Source: Lindgomyces ingoldianus
Lineage: Eukaryota > Ascomycota > Dothideomycetes > Pleosporales > Lindgomycetaceae
Direction of reading: 5' to 3'
Assembly: GCF_010093535.1 (NCBI RefSeq)
Contig: NW_022985168.1
Location: forward strand, 1,865,491 to 1,929,490
DNA: 64,000 bases
In this document: positions 21,603-31,164 of the stretch, piece by piece
How positions within the stretch are numbered: the stretch's first letter is position 1
Layout: the number at the start of each line of letters is the position of its first letter
Translations under genes and position numbers: made by a program
The notes under the pieces: generated by a model
What the model was told of the DNA's origin: nothing
Databases searched by the model: none
The model's input: only the letters and a program-made list of their open reading frames with translations

Positions 21603-23615
21603 TTACTTGTCTGCCCTTATAATTCTGTTCCTCTTCTCTCTAAGACGAGCCAGTCGCAAATGCATATTCTTTCGCTCTTGTTTTCTTGGGGACAGAACTG
21701 TTCCCATCATTCTACCACGATATACCCCGTAAAAGATCAAAACGCACATAAAAATGAGGCCACCAATAGCACTCACTGTTATCTGTACCCAGCGGAGCTT
21801 CTCTTGTTTGCCGGTTAGTGGCAAAAGATCGATCGGATGCTGCCATACTGGCGGCCTAATGTCTCCACTCTTACAGAAACAAGTACTTGTCAGACCAATA
21901 TGCGTAACCGTAATGGCGCCAACTATGAGAGCAGACACGAAGGTATCCTTGGCCACAGTACAACGCCAAAGACTCTCATATGACGATATTCCCAGCCATT
22001 TCTCGACTAGTGGGGATTGTAGGGCATAGCTAGCAGAGAAGCTAAGTATCCAGCTAAGGTAGATTAGAGTCCAGATTAGACTTCGACACCCAAATCCGAA
22101 ATGGCCAACAGCGAAGTAGGAATGGGCGAAGGCCGTAAACCATGCCAGTGTGACAAAGCCGAATGCGTATAAGAATTCTCTCCAGGAAGATTTGTGTTTG
22201 TTTTCGCTTGCGTTTAGTCGTTCGAGAGGTCTGAATGTCGAATTCAACCCAAGATATCTAGCAGTTTTCGGCCATTCTTTCGGCAGTTCCAGGCATGAAG
22301 GCAGCTCCGAACCATTCTCACAAGTTTTATCAATAAGCGGCTTATTCGTTTCACCCAGATTTGGCGCAGGAAGCCACTCCTGAAGCTCAACGTCCGGTAT
22401 ACAGTTGGACCGGCTATCTGGAAGATTTGCCCTTCCCTTCCAGATGGTGTCCGGATCAAGATCTATAGGGAAGAGGAGGCTTTGCCTCGATGGTCGTCCT
22501 ACTTGTAAATCTCGATCTCTGATTCGGCGTTGGAGCAATTGAAGGACTAGAAGAGGTCCGAAAGGAGAAGTAAATGATCCAATTACGGCGCTGGTCTGAA
22601 TCATCGCAATAAAGTGGAAAGTCATTATGACCATGGGAATAGTCCGTGAGGACCAAGGGTTGCCACGGTTTTGCCAAACCCTTACGAATGCACCAGCGAG
22701 GGCGCAAATAAGACCGATGATAGCGAAGGTTGTTCCGATTTGGGATTCTCTTCGGTGTGAAATGAGATCGTGCCGGGCCTCTGCGAAGAAAAGTACCTCA
22801 TCTAGGTCGAGCCCCTTATTCCCAGGAGTCGAGTTACTGGTTCTCCATTCGGCATTCCCGTTCTCCATCTCATTGCGCGGTGCTGCACTCTCTTCTATCG
22901 ATTCCATTCTTTGTCCAATCGGACCCTCCTGGTTCTTCAACCTCGGTTCCAGAGCCTCACTAGCAGCCGTACTGGCTCCAGTATCTTGAATACAAACAGC
23001 GGTATTCGGGGTGAAATTTCCCTCTCTTGATCCAACTAAGGTTTCAGTGCCTCCAATTGATCTGTTCGTAATGTGGCCGAGAATGGTACTAAGAGGATTA
23101 TTGAATCCAAGTTCATCACATGCAACACAAACAGCTGCAACGTCAGCTGCAACATCCTCAGAATCTCCATCTTCTGGCCCAGCAATTCCATGTTCCCGTG
23201 CTTGCCGATACCCATGATGGAACTTCTCCAATCTCGTGAGCATCGAAGACAAGCTCCCAATCGGATTACCGAGAAGCATCGCGCAAACGGCTAATGTATT
23301 CCTCGTGCTAAGCGGAGGAAAATGGAAATGGGCTCCCAAAATCAGAGCTGGTACTAGCCATAGAAAAAACCTCCCGATGATGTCATCGATCCCGTCAAGC
23401 TCGAAGCCTGACCCACAATGACTCAAGCATCCCGGGTAAGTGAACTTAATATTCGCGCTCTTATCCTGAGGGCAGATTAAGTCGGGACCACTGCAATCAT
23501 TTTTTCTTCCATTCAAATACTCGATACAAGTTTTAAAGTTGGCAGCCTGCCCGACATGGAACACTGCGACGGTAAAGAGAAGGCTATAACGGAAAGAACG
23601 GTAAAGTTCGTGCAT
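21603..23615 (-). CDS. Fungal multi-pass membrane protein, 670 aa, function unknown
   Basis: Single-exon gene. An N-terminal signal-like segment (residues 8-24, SLLFTVAVFHVGQAA) precedes a Cys-containing extracellular stretch (Cys 30, 41, 48, 63, 67). Hydrophobic segments are visible near 82-99, 106-123, 294-313, 326-347, 481-503, 512-531, 557-579 and 609-630, with polar loops at 130-290 and 360-470. The tail is Arg/Lys-rich (KRNRIIRADK). The architecture suggests an integral membrane protein of the plasma or endomembranes; I do not recognise a named family. The start is the first Met, directly upstream of the signal-like segment. The stop lies at the very edge of the mutated transposon flank, so a shortened C-terminus is possible. 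Confidence 0.8.
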   Translation of the reverse strand: MHELYRSFRYSLLFTVAVFHVGQAANFKTCIEYLNGRKNDCSGPDLICPQDKSANIKFTYPGCLSHCGSGFELDGIDDIIGRFFLWLVPALILGAHFHFPPLSTRNTLAVCAMLLGNPIGSLSSMLTRLEKFHHGYRQAREHGIAGPEDGDSEDVAADVAAVCVACDELGFNNPLSTILGHITNRSIGGTETLVGSREGNFTPNTAVCIQDTGASTAASEALEPRLKNQEGPIGQRMESIEESAAPRNEMENGNAEWRTSNSTPGNKGLDLDEVLFFAEARHDLISHRRESQIGTTFAIIGLICALAGAFVRVWQNRGNPWSSRTIPMVIMTFHFIAMIQTSAVIGSFTSPFGPLLVLQLLQRRIRDRDLQVGRPSRQSLLFPIDLDPDTIWKGRANLPDSRSNCIPDVELQEWLPAPNLGETNKPLIDKTCENGSELPSCLELPKEWPKTARYLGLNSTFRPLERLNASENKHKSSWREFLYAFGFVTLAWFTAFAHSYFAVGHFGFGCRSLIWTLIYLSWILSFSASYALQSPLVEKWLGISSYESLWRCTVAKDTFVSALIVGAITVTHIGLTSTCFCKSGDIRPPVWQHPIDLLPLTGKQEKLRWVQITVSAIGGLIFMCVLIFYGVYRGRMMGTVLSPRKQERKNMHLRLARLREKRNRIIRADK

Positions 23616-23902
23616 TGTGCTAAAAGGAAGTGAGAGAAGCGATTCCCAAAGTTCACTTGACGAGGCTCGGCTTAAGAGTGCGTTGCAAGTTCCCTCTGCA
23701 AAAGGCGGTCAACACAGATGGCGCAGAGCTTTGCTTTGTGTGTTCAGAGCCTTGCAGGAAACGCAAACGCGACTGCCTGCTGTGACTGCGTCTTGTGTGC
23801 TGCGCCGCAATTAGGCTTGGCCTGCAGGACGGATCAGAAAATATAGTTTACTGATTGCGATACTTCTGTAGCACCAATTTTGGTACCTGTTGGGAACTGT
23901 TC
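23616..23902. other. Upstream region of the membrane-protein gene
   Basis: About 290 bases of ordinary composition. I see no gene or clear promoter element; it probably holds the promoter of the minus-strand gene. Confidence 0.4.
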
Positions 23903-23959
23903 TACAGATACGCCTTTTAAAAGTCTTTGCCCACGCTAAGGCACTAAAAAAGCCACATT

Positions 23960-24373
23960 TCAAATTGGGCGGACAAGCAAATGCCTCCTCTGGGTGTAAT
24001 CTCCTCCCTCTTTGTACTCATTACCACCTTCAAGCCTAATAACCTCCTGGCTAAGCTCGCCAGCAAGGACAGCACATGTCTTCTCACGGCCATATCGGTC
24101 AAGGCGTGCCTTCTGGGTGAGAGATTGTTGGACCTCACTTGTCTGCTTATTTAGACAGCCAGATTAGGGAGCATCTTTAAGATATTTGTCTTTTATAACA
24201 AGAGGGACGGCATTAAGATTAAACCCACGCTTAATTGCTTAGCCGTAGATGCTATCAACAGTGCGCTTTAGTAGTCTAGTAATTGACACGACCTGTTGGG
24301 TAGTTTTGCCCACAGACGGCGATTTAAGGGCAACAACTAAAGCTTGAGTAGCGATATCGTGATTAGGCGCCAT
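23960..24373 (-). pseudogene. Tc1/mariner transposase N-terminus, stops and deletion
   Basis: Reading from ATG at 24371-24373: MAPNHDIATQALVVALKSP..., then a helix-turn-helix region (TRLLKRTVDSIYG, stop, AIKRGFN), then DAP, stop, SGCLNKQTSEVQQSL and RLDRYGREKTCAVLAGELS. This matches the DNA-binding half of fungal Tc1-type transposases. There are two in-frame TAA codons. The catalytic DDE/D part is missing, removed by the deletion that leaves about 55 bases before the left inverted repeat. Confidence 0.75.
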
Positions 24374-24454
24374 GTAGAGATGAAATAAATGGTAGTATAG
24401 CTGGAAATCTATTGAAATTTGATTGAATTCAGGGATTGAGGATCTCCGATGTTT

Positions 24455-24500
24455 GCGCTAATATTGTGGCGTTTTTAGCGCCAATATTGTGGCGTTTTTT
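24455..24500. repeat. Tandem duplication of a 23-bp unit inside the Tc1 end
   Basis: GCGCTAATATTGTGGCGTTT and GCGCCAATATTGTGGCGTTT occur back to back (23-bp units), just inside the right inverted repeat. They may be duplicated transposase-binding sequence. Confidence 0.6.
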
Positions 24501-24538
24501 CTTCGCTCGGGCAAAGACTTTTGAAAGGCTTATCTGTA

Positions 24539-25690
24539 GTCCCGATCCAAATCACGCAGCCGCACTAATCAAAAGTCGCTTTCGACGGTCGTCGGTCGTA
24601 CAGTCGCTTGCACAACAGGCTTTCCCCTCTTATTGCGCTGCGAGAATTTTCCACGCCACCCTTTGCATCCGCCTTACGCCACTTAACAAAGTCACAAGCA
24701 CTATCCTAGTTAATACTTAGCTAAGTTTATTAAGATACCCCAACAACGCAAGCGGCAAACGAGGCAGACTTCACGGGACTTCACTCCATCCACCACTCAT
24801 TAGGAAGGCTACTTCTTCTTGATCATATCCTTTCAGCGCATACTACAATTTTCAGTTACACTCGCCTTACCCTTCCCTCACACCAACTTCAATTTTAAAG
24901 CCTACTGTTGATTGGCCTAGGATCTGCCTTCTTACCGGTCACGACCCGCCTCTACACCAATGACATAAACAATCTGCTGTAAAGAGTGCATTGCAGAGTT
25001 CTAGTGTCCATCCTGCAATCATCGCCGTGCAATGAATACGAGCAATCTACGTCCAATGTTGCGCAATATGGACCCCACATCTGTTGTTAGTATGGTCGCT
25101 GTCCGCCTTAGCCTTGTGAAGACCTGCGGCTGAGTCTTGAATACCTTGCACACGCTGGTCGAGACTTACAAGGGCGGCGAGTTAGCAATGCTTTGTATCA
25201 TGGAATAATGCGAAGTTGTTCGTCATGCATGGCGCAGCCTTGAAGAGTGAGCCGGCAATAATTCGCGTAATGTCGCTCAACAACAGCAGATATTAGAAAG
25301 GTTGCAGTGTTCAGTTTACTCTCGGCAACTAATCATGACAGCTCTAGAAGAAGATCTAATCAAGGCCATACTGAAGAGAGGAAACTTCAGAAGAAAAGTT
25401 GGCCTTGTCTAGAATAAGGCGCTGTTGCGCAGTCATCATGATCCTATGAGGGGGGAAATTGGTGCCTTCCCGTTACTTTTACAAGTCATCAACATGTAGG
25501 TTGGATATTATCTTTAATTAGCAATCTGTTACACATGGTAATATAGTTATGGATAGGAAACTTAGCTGTACTCCAACCGAGACATGGCAGCCGGGGGTGC
25601 ACGTGTAACTATATGCTCAGTCGCATGCTCAGTCGCTTGCGCTTGCTAGAATGCTTTGGGGCCACTTTCGTTCCCTGCCAGGAAATAATA
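24539..25690. other. Intergenic, no gene recognised
   Basis: About 1.15 kb of mixed composition. Short open frames (for example 94 codons at 24436-24720, which crosses the Tc1 end) have no protein-like features. No RNA gene or repeat was seen. Confidence 0.5.
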
Positions 25691-25699
25691 AGCCTCTGG

Positions 25700-25900
25700 T
25701 GCCTAAACCCGGTCCTAGGAACCTTAGGTCCCCGGGGAAAAGCTCTCGGGCAAGTGGGCGTCCCAGGACAATCGTCCCAGGAAAATCGGCGTCCTGGGAA
25801 AGTCCTAGGAAATTTGGTATTCTAGGAAATTCGTCCCAGGAAAATTAGCGTCCTAGGACAATTAACTTCCTAGGAAAATCGTCCAATGAAAATCCCCGTC
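25700..25900. repeat. Degenerate minisatellite with palindromic CCTAGG/CCCAGG core
   Basis: About a dozen imperfect copies of a 14-17 bp unit of the form CGTCCCAGGAAAATC or CGTCCTAGGACAATT. The core TCCTAGGA is self-complementary, so the array can fold. Two short plus-strand open frames across it (25613-25825, 25651-25848) are by-products of the repeat. Confidence 0.75.
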
Positions 25901-25903
25901 CCA

Positions 25904-26062
25904 AGATATCTGCGATCGAGGCCTTGGTAAATATAACATCTCGTGCTCACATGATGCTGAATTATGCGTTTCAGGAGAGTCGTCCTAGACTCCTACGATA
26001 TCTATAATCGAGGTTTTACCAAATCTGACCTCCTATAATCGCATAATGCTAAAATATAAGCT
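25904..26062. repeat. Imperfect direct repeat, two copies of about 60 bp
   Basis: GATATCTGCGATCGAGGCCT (about 25905) and GATATCTATAATCGAGGTTT (about 25999) open two similar segments that both run through a GCATGATGCT/GCATAATGCT-like stretch. The second is poorer in CpG. Confidence 0.45.
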
Positions 26063-27802
26063 TATCTTAACCTCTATTCCTCTCTCTACACTGCTTGTTA
26101 GGAATCATGAAACGAGACAGGATACGGCAGTGCAGGAACTAGACAAGAAAAGCTAACGGGGTTTCGGAGGTTGCACTTGGCACTTTGGGTGCAAGTGAAC
26201 CTAAAAGCGGCAACAGAAATCCTCCGAAAAAGGAATCGAACGTCCCCAGACATAGAGTTACTAGGGTAATTTATGACTTCAAGCTGCTCTGAGTGATGCC
26301 TGGCTTGAACTCGGTGTCCTTTTTTCATCGCATTCGGTGCCTGCTTCATCCCATAAATGGGCAAAGAGAGTCTTTCCGTAGACAATCTAAAATTCGAGCG
26401 GGGGAGACGGCACCTGCGTTCGTGGACCAAAGGACTTGAGGGTATTTCAAAGCGGTAATTAAGAGCAGCCTCTCTATCACTGCTACTACGTGACTGAGAT
26501 TTAGCAATGAGAGAACCAGACTTTCCGCATCCTGTAGGCGTAGCTGCTTGCCCATAGAGAGCTGTGCATTGCTATCGTTTGGCGACATCTACATGCGTGG
26601 CTCTCCATTAGTTGATGAGCTACTGGGGGACGGCACACTGCTAACAGTTTCCTGATCTCTTCTATTGTGGCAATTTGGTTCTGGAGCAGGTGGACTCGGG
26701 ACTTATTCGCTGGTCTGGGTGACTTGGAGGCTATCGCGGCGACCTAACGTCTTCATTTCATCTTATATAACAAGGATATCACGTTTCGTCGTAGTTTATG
26801 AGGGTGGGGGTTAAGGTGTTGTTGGAGGGTTGGAAGCATTTATTGGCATTAACGGTATCTGATTAAACATATACTCGCAATTCGGAGCTTGCCAGGGTAG
26901 TCTAAGATGATCGATCCCATGTCCTCGTTGAGCTGAACCTTGAGCTCCGCGAGCTTCGTGTCCGACTTAGACGCAAAATTCTGGCTCATTAAGGCTACTA
27001 GCATGGTGGCATCTAACGTTGGGCTCCGTGTGAGTCTTCTGGATTGCACCATAATTGGTAGGCCGAAATGATAGTACTGAGTCTGGAGAGTCCTAAACTA
27101 TGTTGAATTTTAGCAAACGTAGGCTGGAATAGTCGAGTTGATTTGTACCCCAAATGCGGGTGTGCTAGAGGAAGTGGGGTGGAGAATTTGGGTTGGCAGA
27201 TGTATACAATGGGAGGGCATGGGCTAGCTGGCGGCGTCAAGGGAATTTCTCGCATTTGGGGGGGCGAACGCTTTGGCAGTCTGCTTGGTGATGCAAGTGA
27301 AGTTTAAGAAAAATAACAGCGACATGGAGTGGCAGAGGCTTCACTGAAGTTCGTTCCCAGAGATTGGAGTGATTTTATATTGGAAGGCAAATTTCTGCGT
27401 GGAGGAAGCACTTGGGGCTAACTGGACTGTAATTTCAGTACTAACTTGAACGGTTTAAATGAATGTGATGTTTATATCTCGGAGATATTACAAAAGAGGA
27501 TCAAGCTCCGTTGCGAGGCAGCCAATGCCTTGTTAATGAACAATGAAGATGGTGCAACAGACTGTCTAGATGTATTTGTGGGAAGATGTGAGGAAAGGAA
27601 AGGCTATAAAAGAATGTGCTAGAAGTTACGAGAAAAAGTATCCCTAGTAAAAAATACCCTAGTTTCAATCATATATCGTTCCTCCTATAGATGTCGCAAT
27701 AATGGGGGACTTCAAACATCTTTTGGTCCACAACAGTGTCTATTTGTGAGGATGTGAGGATCGAGAGGGTGATAGTGTTGCTGTTGCCACCATCTTGAGG
27801 GA
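26063..27802. other. Gene-poor region with weak minus-strand open frames
   Basis: Minus-strand open frames of 110, 80, 67 and 80 codons (26098-26430, 26346-26588, 26849-27052, 27013-27255) look partly protein-like but match no family I recognise. Joins tried by eye lack convincing splice sites; the best candidate, near 27050-27110, has a weak GTTTAG donor. They could be exons of an unidentified gene or a relic. Confidence 0.25.
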
Positions 27803-29407
27803 TCAATTGATATTACCTGGGCTACTCTTTATCATATCATACCCTTTAACTTGTTCTGGAAGGCCTATAGGAATATGCTTGTGGTCATTCATCATTTGAA
27901 CAATATCTGCATGATATTCCGTTGCTTGCCTCATCCATTCGATAGTATCGGGGATCCGTGATTCTAGAGCCGGCTTTGGGTCAGTGCCAGCTTGTAAAAG
28001 AAAACGAACGATTTCTGTATGGCCTTTCGACGCTGCTGCGGCGAGGGCTCGAGCTCCTTGGTTGCCTAGCTCAAGCGATGCGCCCTTCTCAACCAAATGA
28101 CGAACCATCTCAAGCCGCCCCTCAAATGCAGCGCCCACGAGAGGTGACAAGAAACCCGTGGTGAATTCGTTGTTTATGGTAGCGCCGACCTCGAGTAGAA
28201 GATTCACAACCTCGAAATGGCCATTTCGTGCTGCGTGGGACAAAGCTAATCTGTAACACGTTCGAGTTTCCGTATTGACACGGGAAAGTAGTAGCTTGAC
28301 GATGTCGGTGTTCCCTTCCTTGGAGGCCTCCTCGAGTGGGCGCATGATGCAACCCTCGCGGGCTCCAAAATCTGTGTCTAGCACAGCTTTTAAGATCCTT
28401 CTAGAGTTATTCTGGGCGGAACACTCAGCGAGCCGATTCCAAAACCGTTTTTCCCGATATACCGGGGGGTTTGACCGGCCGGACCTGTTGACGAGAGGTG
28501 ATCGATGCTCCAGTAGTAGAGCAGCTAAGGACTCATGGCCGGCCCTGATTGCTCTGAAAATTGCCTCATCGTACCGCATACTACCACCGCTTGCCCGATA
28601 CTTAGGTTCAAGCATGATGCGCACGATATGTTCATGACCAGCAGACGCGGCAGCTTGCAACGCAGCACATCGACGACCTCGAGACCGTGCCTTCGGGTCC
28701 TTACGACCACTTTCTAATAGCTTCTGCAGGAGAGCCAACACCATTTGCTCATTTCCAAGCCGCCCAGCAATTGCCCAGGGATCACCGAAAAGGCAATCTA
28801 GTGGATGGATGTTGGCGCCCCTTTCTAATAACTCATCCAGCAATAAGGGCTGGTTGGCAGATATTGCAGCAATGGCTGCGTGATCCAAGCTTCGATCGAC
28901 CTCAGGAAGATTGCAAGGAGGTTCAAGATAACCCACGATGCGGAGAAGTTTATTATATCCAATAGCTTCTTCGGCTAGTAGTCGAGCGTAGCTGTGACGC
29001 GTAGAAGCGTCATCCTGTGCTAGCACCTCGGCGAGCACATCCACGGCTGAGTTGATAGCTCGGCAAAGAATTCGGTTGGCCGCGTTTTTGGTTTTGATCT
29101 TTGTCATAACAAGCCTTGTTTTCATTTCAACGCCCATTCGGTAAGGTAGTGGGCATGTTTCTGGTATGAGTGCAGCGTCTTGGGTCTCAAACGTGGGAAG
29201 TGCATATATAGCCCGTTGAACCTCATTGTCAAAGAGTGCTTGAATGGGTAAGCGGGATAAAGTTATTCTAGGAGGTAAAACAAATATCTTACTGCACACG
29301 AGACGCAGACTGACAGCCTTGTCTATTCCGACAGCGAGGACAGTGCTCTCGATAACCAATTGGACGAGCTCGACCGGTAACGACAAAAGTGACATTTTGC
29401 CCTTCAC
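27803..29407 (-). CDS. F-box-like/ankyrin-repeat protein, about 516 aa after splicing
   Basis: The N-terminus (MSLLSLPVELVQLVIESTV... VSLRLVCTLFDNEVQRAIY) resembles the F-box-like start of fungal ankyrin proteins. About seven ankyrin repeats follow in the C-terminal two thirds, for example RALAAAASKGHTEIVRFLLQ and YRLALSHAARNGHFEVVNLL. Such proteins act as interaction scaffolds, possibly as ubiquitin-ligase adaptors. The frame is open throughout, but 29239-29292 has a GTAAGA donor and a TTCAAG acceptor. Removing these 54 bases restores the family-typical LRLVC-TLFDNEV; without splicing 18 odd residues are inserted. Exons are therefore 29407-29293 and 29238-27803. Translation may start at the first Met or at Met5. 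Confidence 0.82.
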   Translation of the reverse strand: MKGKMSLLSLPVELVQLVIESTVLAVGIDKAVSLRLVCSKIFVLPPRITLSRLPIQALFDNEVQRAIYALPTFETQDAALIPETCPLPYRMGVEMKTRLVMTKIKTKNAANRILCRAINSAVDVLAEVLAQDDASTRHSYARLLAEEAIGYNKLLRIVGYLEPPCNLPEVDRSLDHAAIAAISANQPLLLDELLERGANIHPLDCLFGDPWAIAGRLGNEQMVLALLQKLLESGRKDPKARSRGRRCAALQAAASAGHEHIVRIMLEPKYRASGGSMRYDEAIFRAIRAGHESLAALLLEHRSPLVNRSGRSNPPVYREKRFWNRLAECSAQNNSRRILKAVLDTDFGAREGCIMRPLEEASKEGNTDIVKLLLSRVNTETRTCYRLALSHAARNGHFEVVNLLLEVGATINNEFTTGFLSPLVGAAFEGRLEMVRHLVEKGASLELGNQGARALAAAASKGHTEIVRFLLQAGTDPKPALESRIPDTIEWMRQATEYHADIVQMMNDHKHIPIGLPEQVKGYDMIKSSPGNIN

Positions 29408-31156
29408 TAGAAACGAAGACTGTTTAGCGCCAACAAACTCTTGTTACTGTCTTGGGCTTTTCTCGTGCTAAACGAAGACAGCACCCCGCACAAGCGGACA
29501 AAGCAAATCCGGTCTCTGAGGGTCAGTTATGCCAGTAATAATAAGCTAAATAATAGGACTAGTAGTAGAGAGAGTTCTTCTGCCTATCACAGCCATGGGT
29601 AAAGATGAAACAAATGATGAATGGGGCTTCATTGATAGTGGAAGTGTAAGCTAGGCAACCTTGAAAGTTCCGAGATTGGAAAGGCCTGCCAAGCCTGGTA
29701 TGTGCTTTGGCACGTGTAAAACTTGACTGGATATTGAAGGGGGTTTTGCTAATTTCTCAATCTAGGATGAGGTATTTCTTGTTTGAAAGAGTTCGAAGGT
29801 ATATTTCCTTCCATGATGCTTAAATCTCTAGGTACCTAAGTTGGCACATTCTAAGCAGCGCACGTGACATTATGACCCTCTAAGGTTGGATTAAACATTT
29901 GGTCGCCAAACGGAGAACATGAAATGGCAAGTAAAGGTAGATATTTGCACCGTATTAATGCTATCATGGGGTCTAAATATACTGAAGAGAGGAATTCTTC
30001 CCTGATTATGTTCCATGATGTAGAAGCAAAAACTGAAGGATTTCCATTTCGGAAACTATTCTTTGAATCAGATTATTATATATAATAAAGTTCTACTTCA
30101 TATAGGGTTGAACCATGTGAGACCCGGAATGGGGGTAAGGTCTGCCGACCGCGATATTCTAAATAAAACTGAAAACGCCCAAAACGCCAAATGTCTAATC
30201 TGTATGCCCAATGATCCATATTCCATTATTCACCGTGCTCCATATTCCATACCATGCATTTCACTTGAATCGCGTCATTTCCATGTCGATAATTTGGGAT
30301 GTAAAGCTTTTAGGAGCATCAGAGACATGAGGAACCGGATTGATGGCTAAAGGAATGTACCTAAGGGTATATATATGGAAAGGAGTGACCAAGGCAGCAA
30401 GTGAATAAGCAGGAGGTAAATCACGTAACGTAACAAGTAGTGTCTCAGGGGGAAAGTAAGTCATCAAGTGACTAGAGCTCGGGGATCTCTGTGACTGCAA
30501 ACATGGGACGTATAGAGCAACGGCAAAACTTGCTTCTATACGTTATAGGCAAACAAAACCCCGAATCTTGCATTAGATGGCTGGCTGGGAAAGGAACTGT
30601 GTCGATATTCGACTATTGAACTCCTTTCGTTCGAGCTCTTTCAAGTTGATGGCAATTTCTTTCATCCGCCCAAGCTCGTTGCTACCTCCCTTGGAATCAT
30701 TTAGTTCTCGCTCATATACGGCTTTCAGACTTGTCAACCAGCAAGTTTGTAGTGTTTTCAAGGCCCCACTTGACTTGATTGCCAACTTAGGTTGTGACTA
30801 ATACAACCAATTTCTTCTCTTCCTACGAGACGGAAATGCGTGGGTTAGCATTACGAATGGCCGTCATGTTCAACCAGCCGAGGGGCCAGTCGCAGTCGTT
30901 GGATGGTTGTTTAATTTGCCCCGCTCTGTTGCTCGGAGCCAAGGAATATCTTCGTCTATTGAAACGTTGTGGAACGTGGCATGACTGCTGGCCTTGAATT
31001 CTGCCTGGTCACTGACTTTCCGCATGATTTCCCGGAGTTCGATGGGGAGTATGGAGTATTCGATGCGGAATAGGTATTTTTATGGACCACTTTGTACGGA
31101 GTTTGTTACAGATAACGAGTAATACAGCATATGAAGGTTCCCAATCTTGCTATTCA
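29408..31156. other. Intergenic, no gene recognised
   Basis: About 1.75 kb. Open frames up to 95 codons are present on both strands (30063-30350 and 30573-30801, overlapping in antisense) with no recognisable domain or splice pattern. It lies between the ankyrin gene and the hAT element. Confidence 0.45.
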
Positions 31157-31164
31157 GTGCAGCC

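Larger units (their letters stand above)
23905..24536 (-). mobile_element. Tc1/mariner DNA transposon, internally deleted
   Basis: The ends form inverted repeats of about 28 bp, starting CAGATACGCCTTTTAAAAGT on the left and CAGATAAGCCTTTCAAAAGT on the inverted right end. They are flanked by a TA duplication (23903-23904, 24537-24538), the hallmark of Tc1/mariner. At 632 bp it is about a third of a complete element, and it retains only the N-terminal transposase part. Confidence 0.88.

Noticed and set aside
26220..26310. tRNA gene, because of GGAATCGAAC resembling a T-arm
   Set aside because: The T-stem does not pair and no acceptor or D-arm fits on either strand.
26098..27255. A multi-exon minus-strand gene
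   Set aside because: Open frames look partly protein-like, but no consistent splice sites or family were found; kept only as a low-confidence region.
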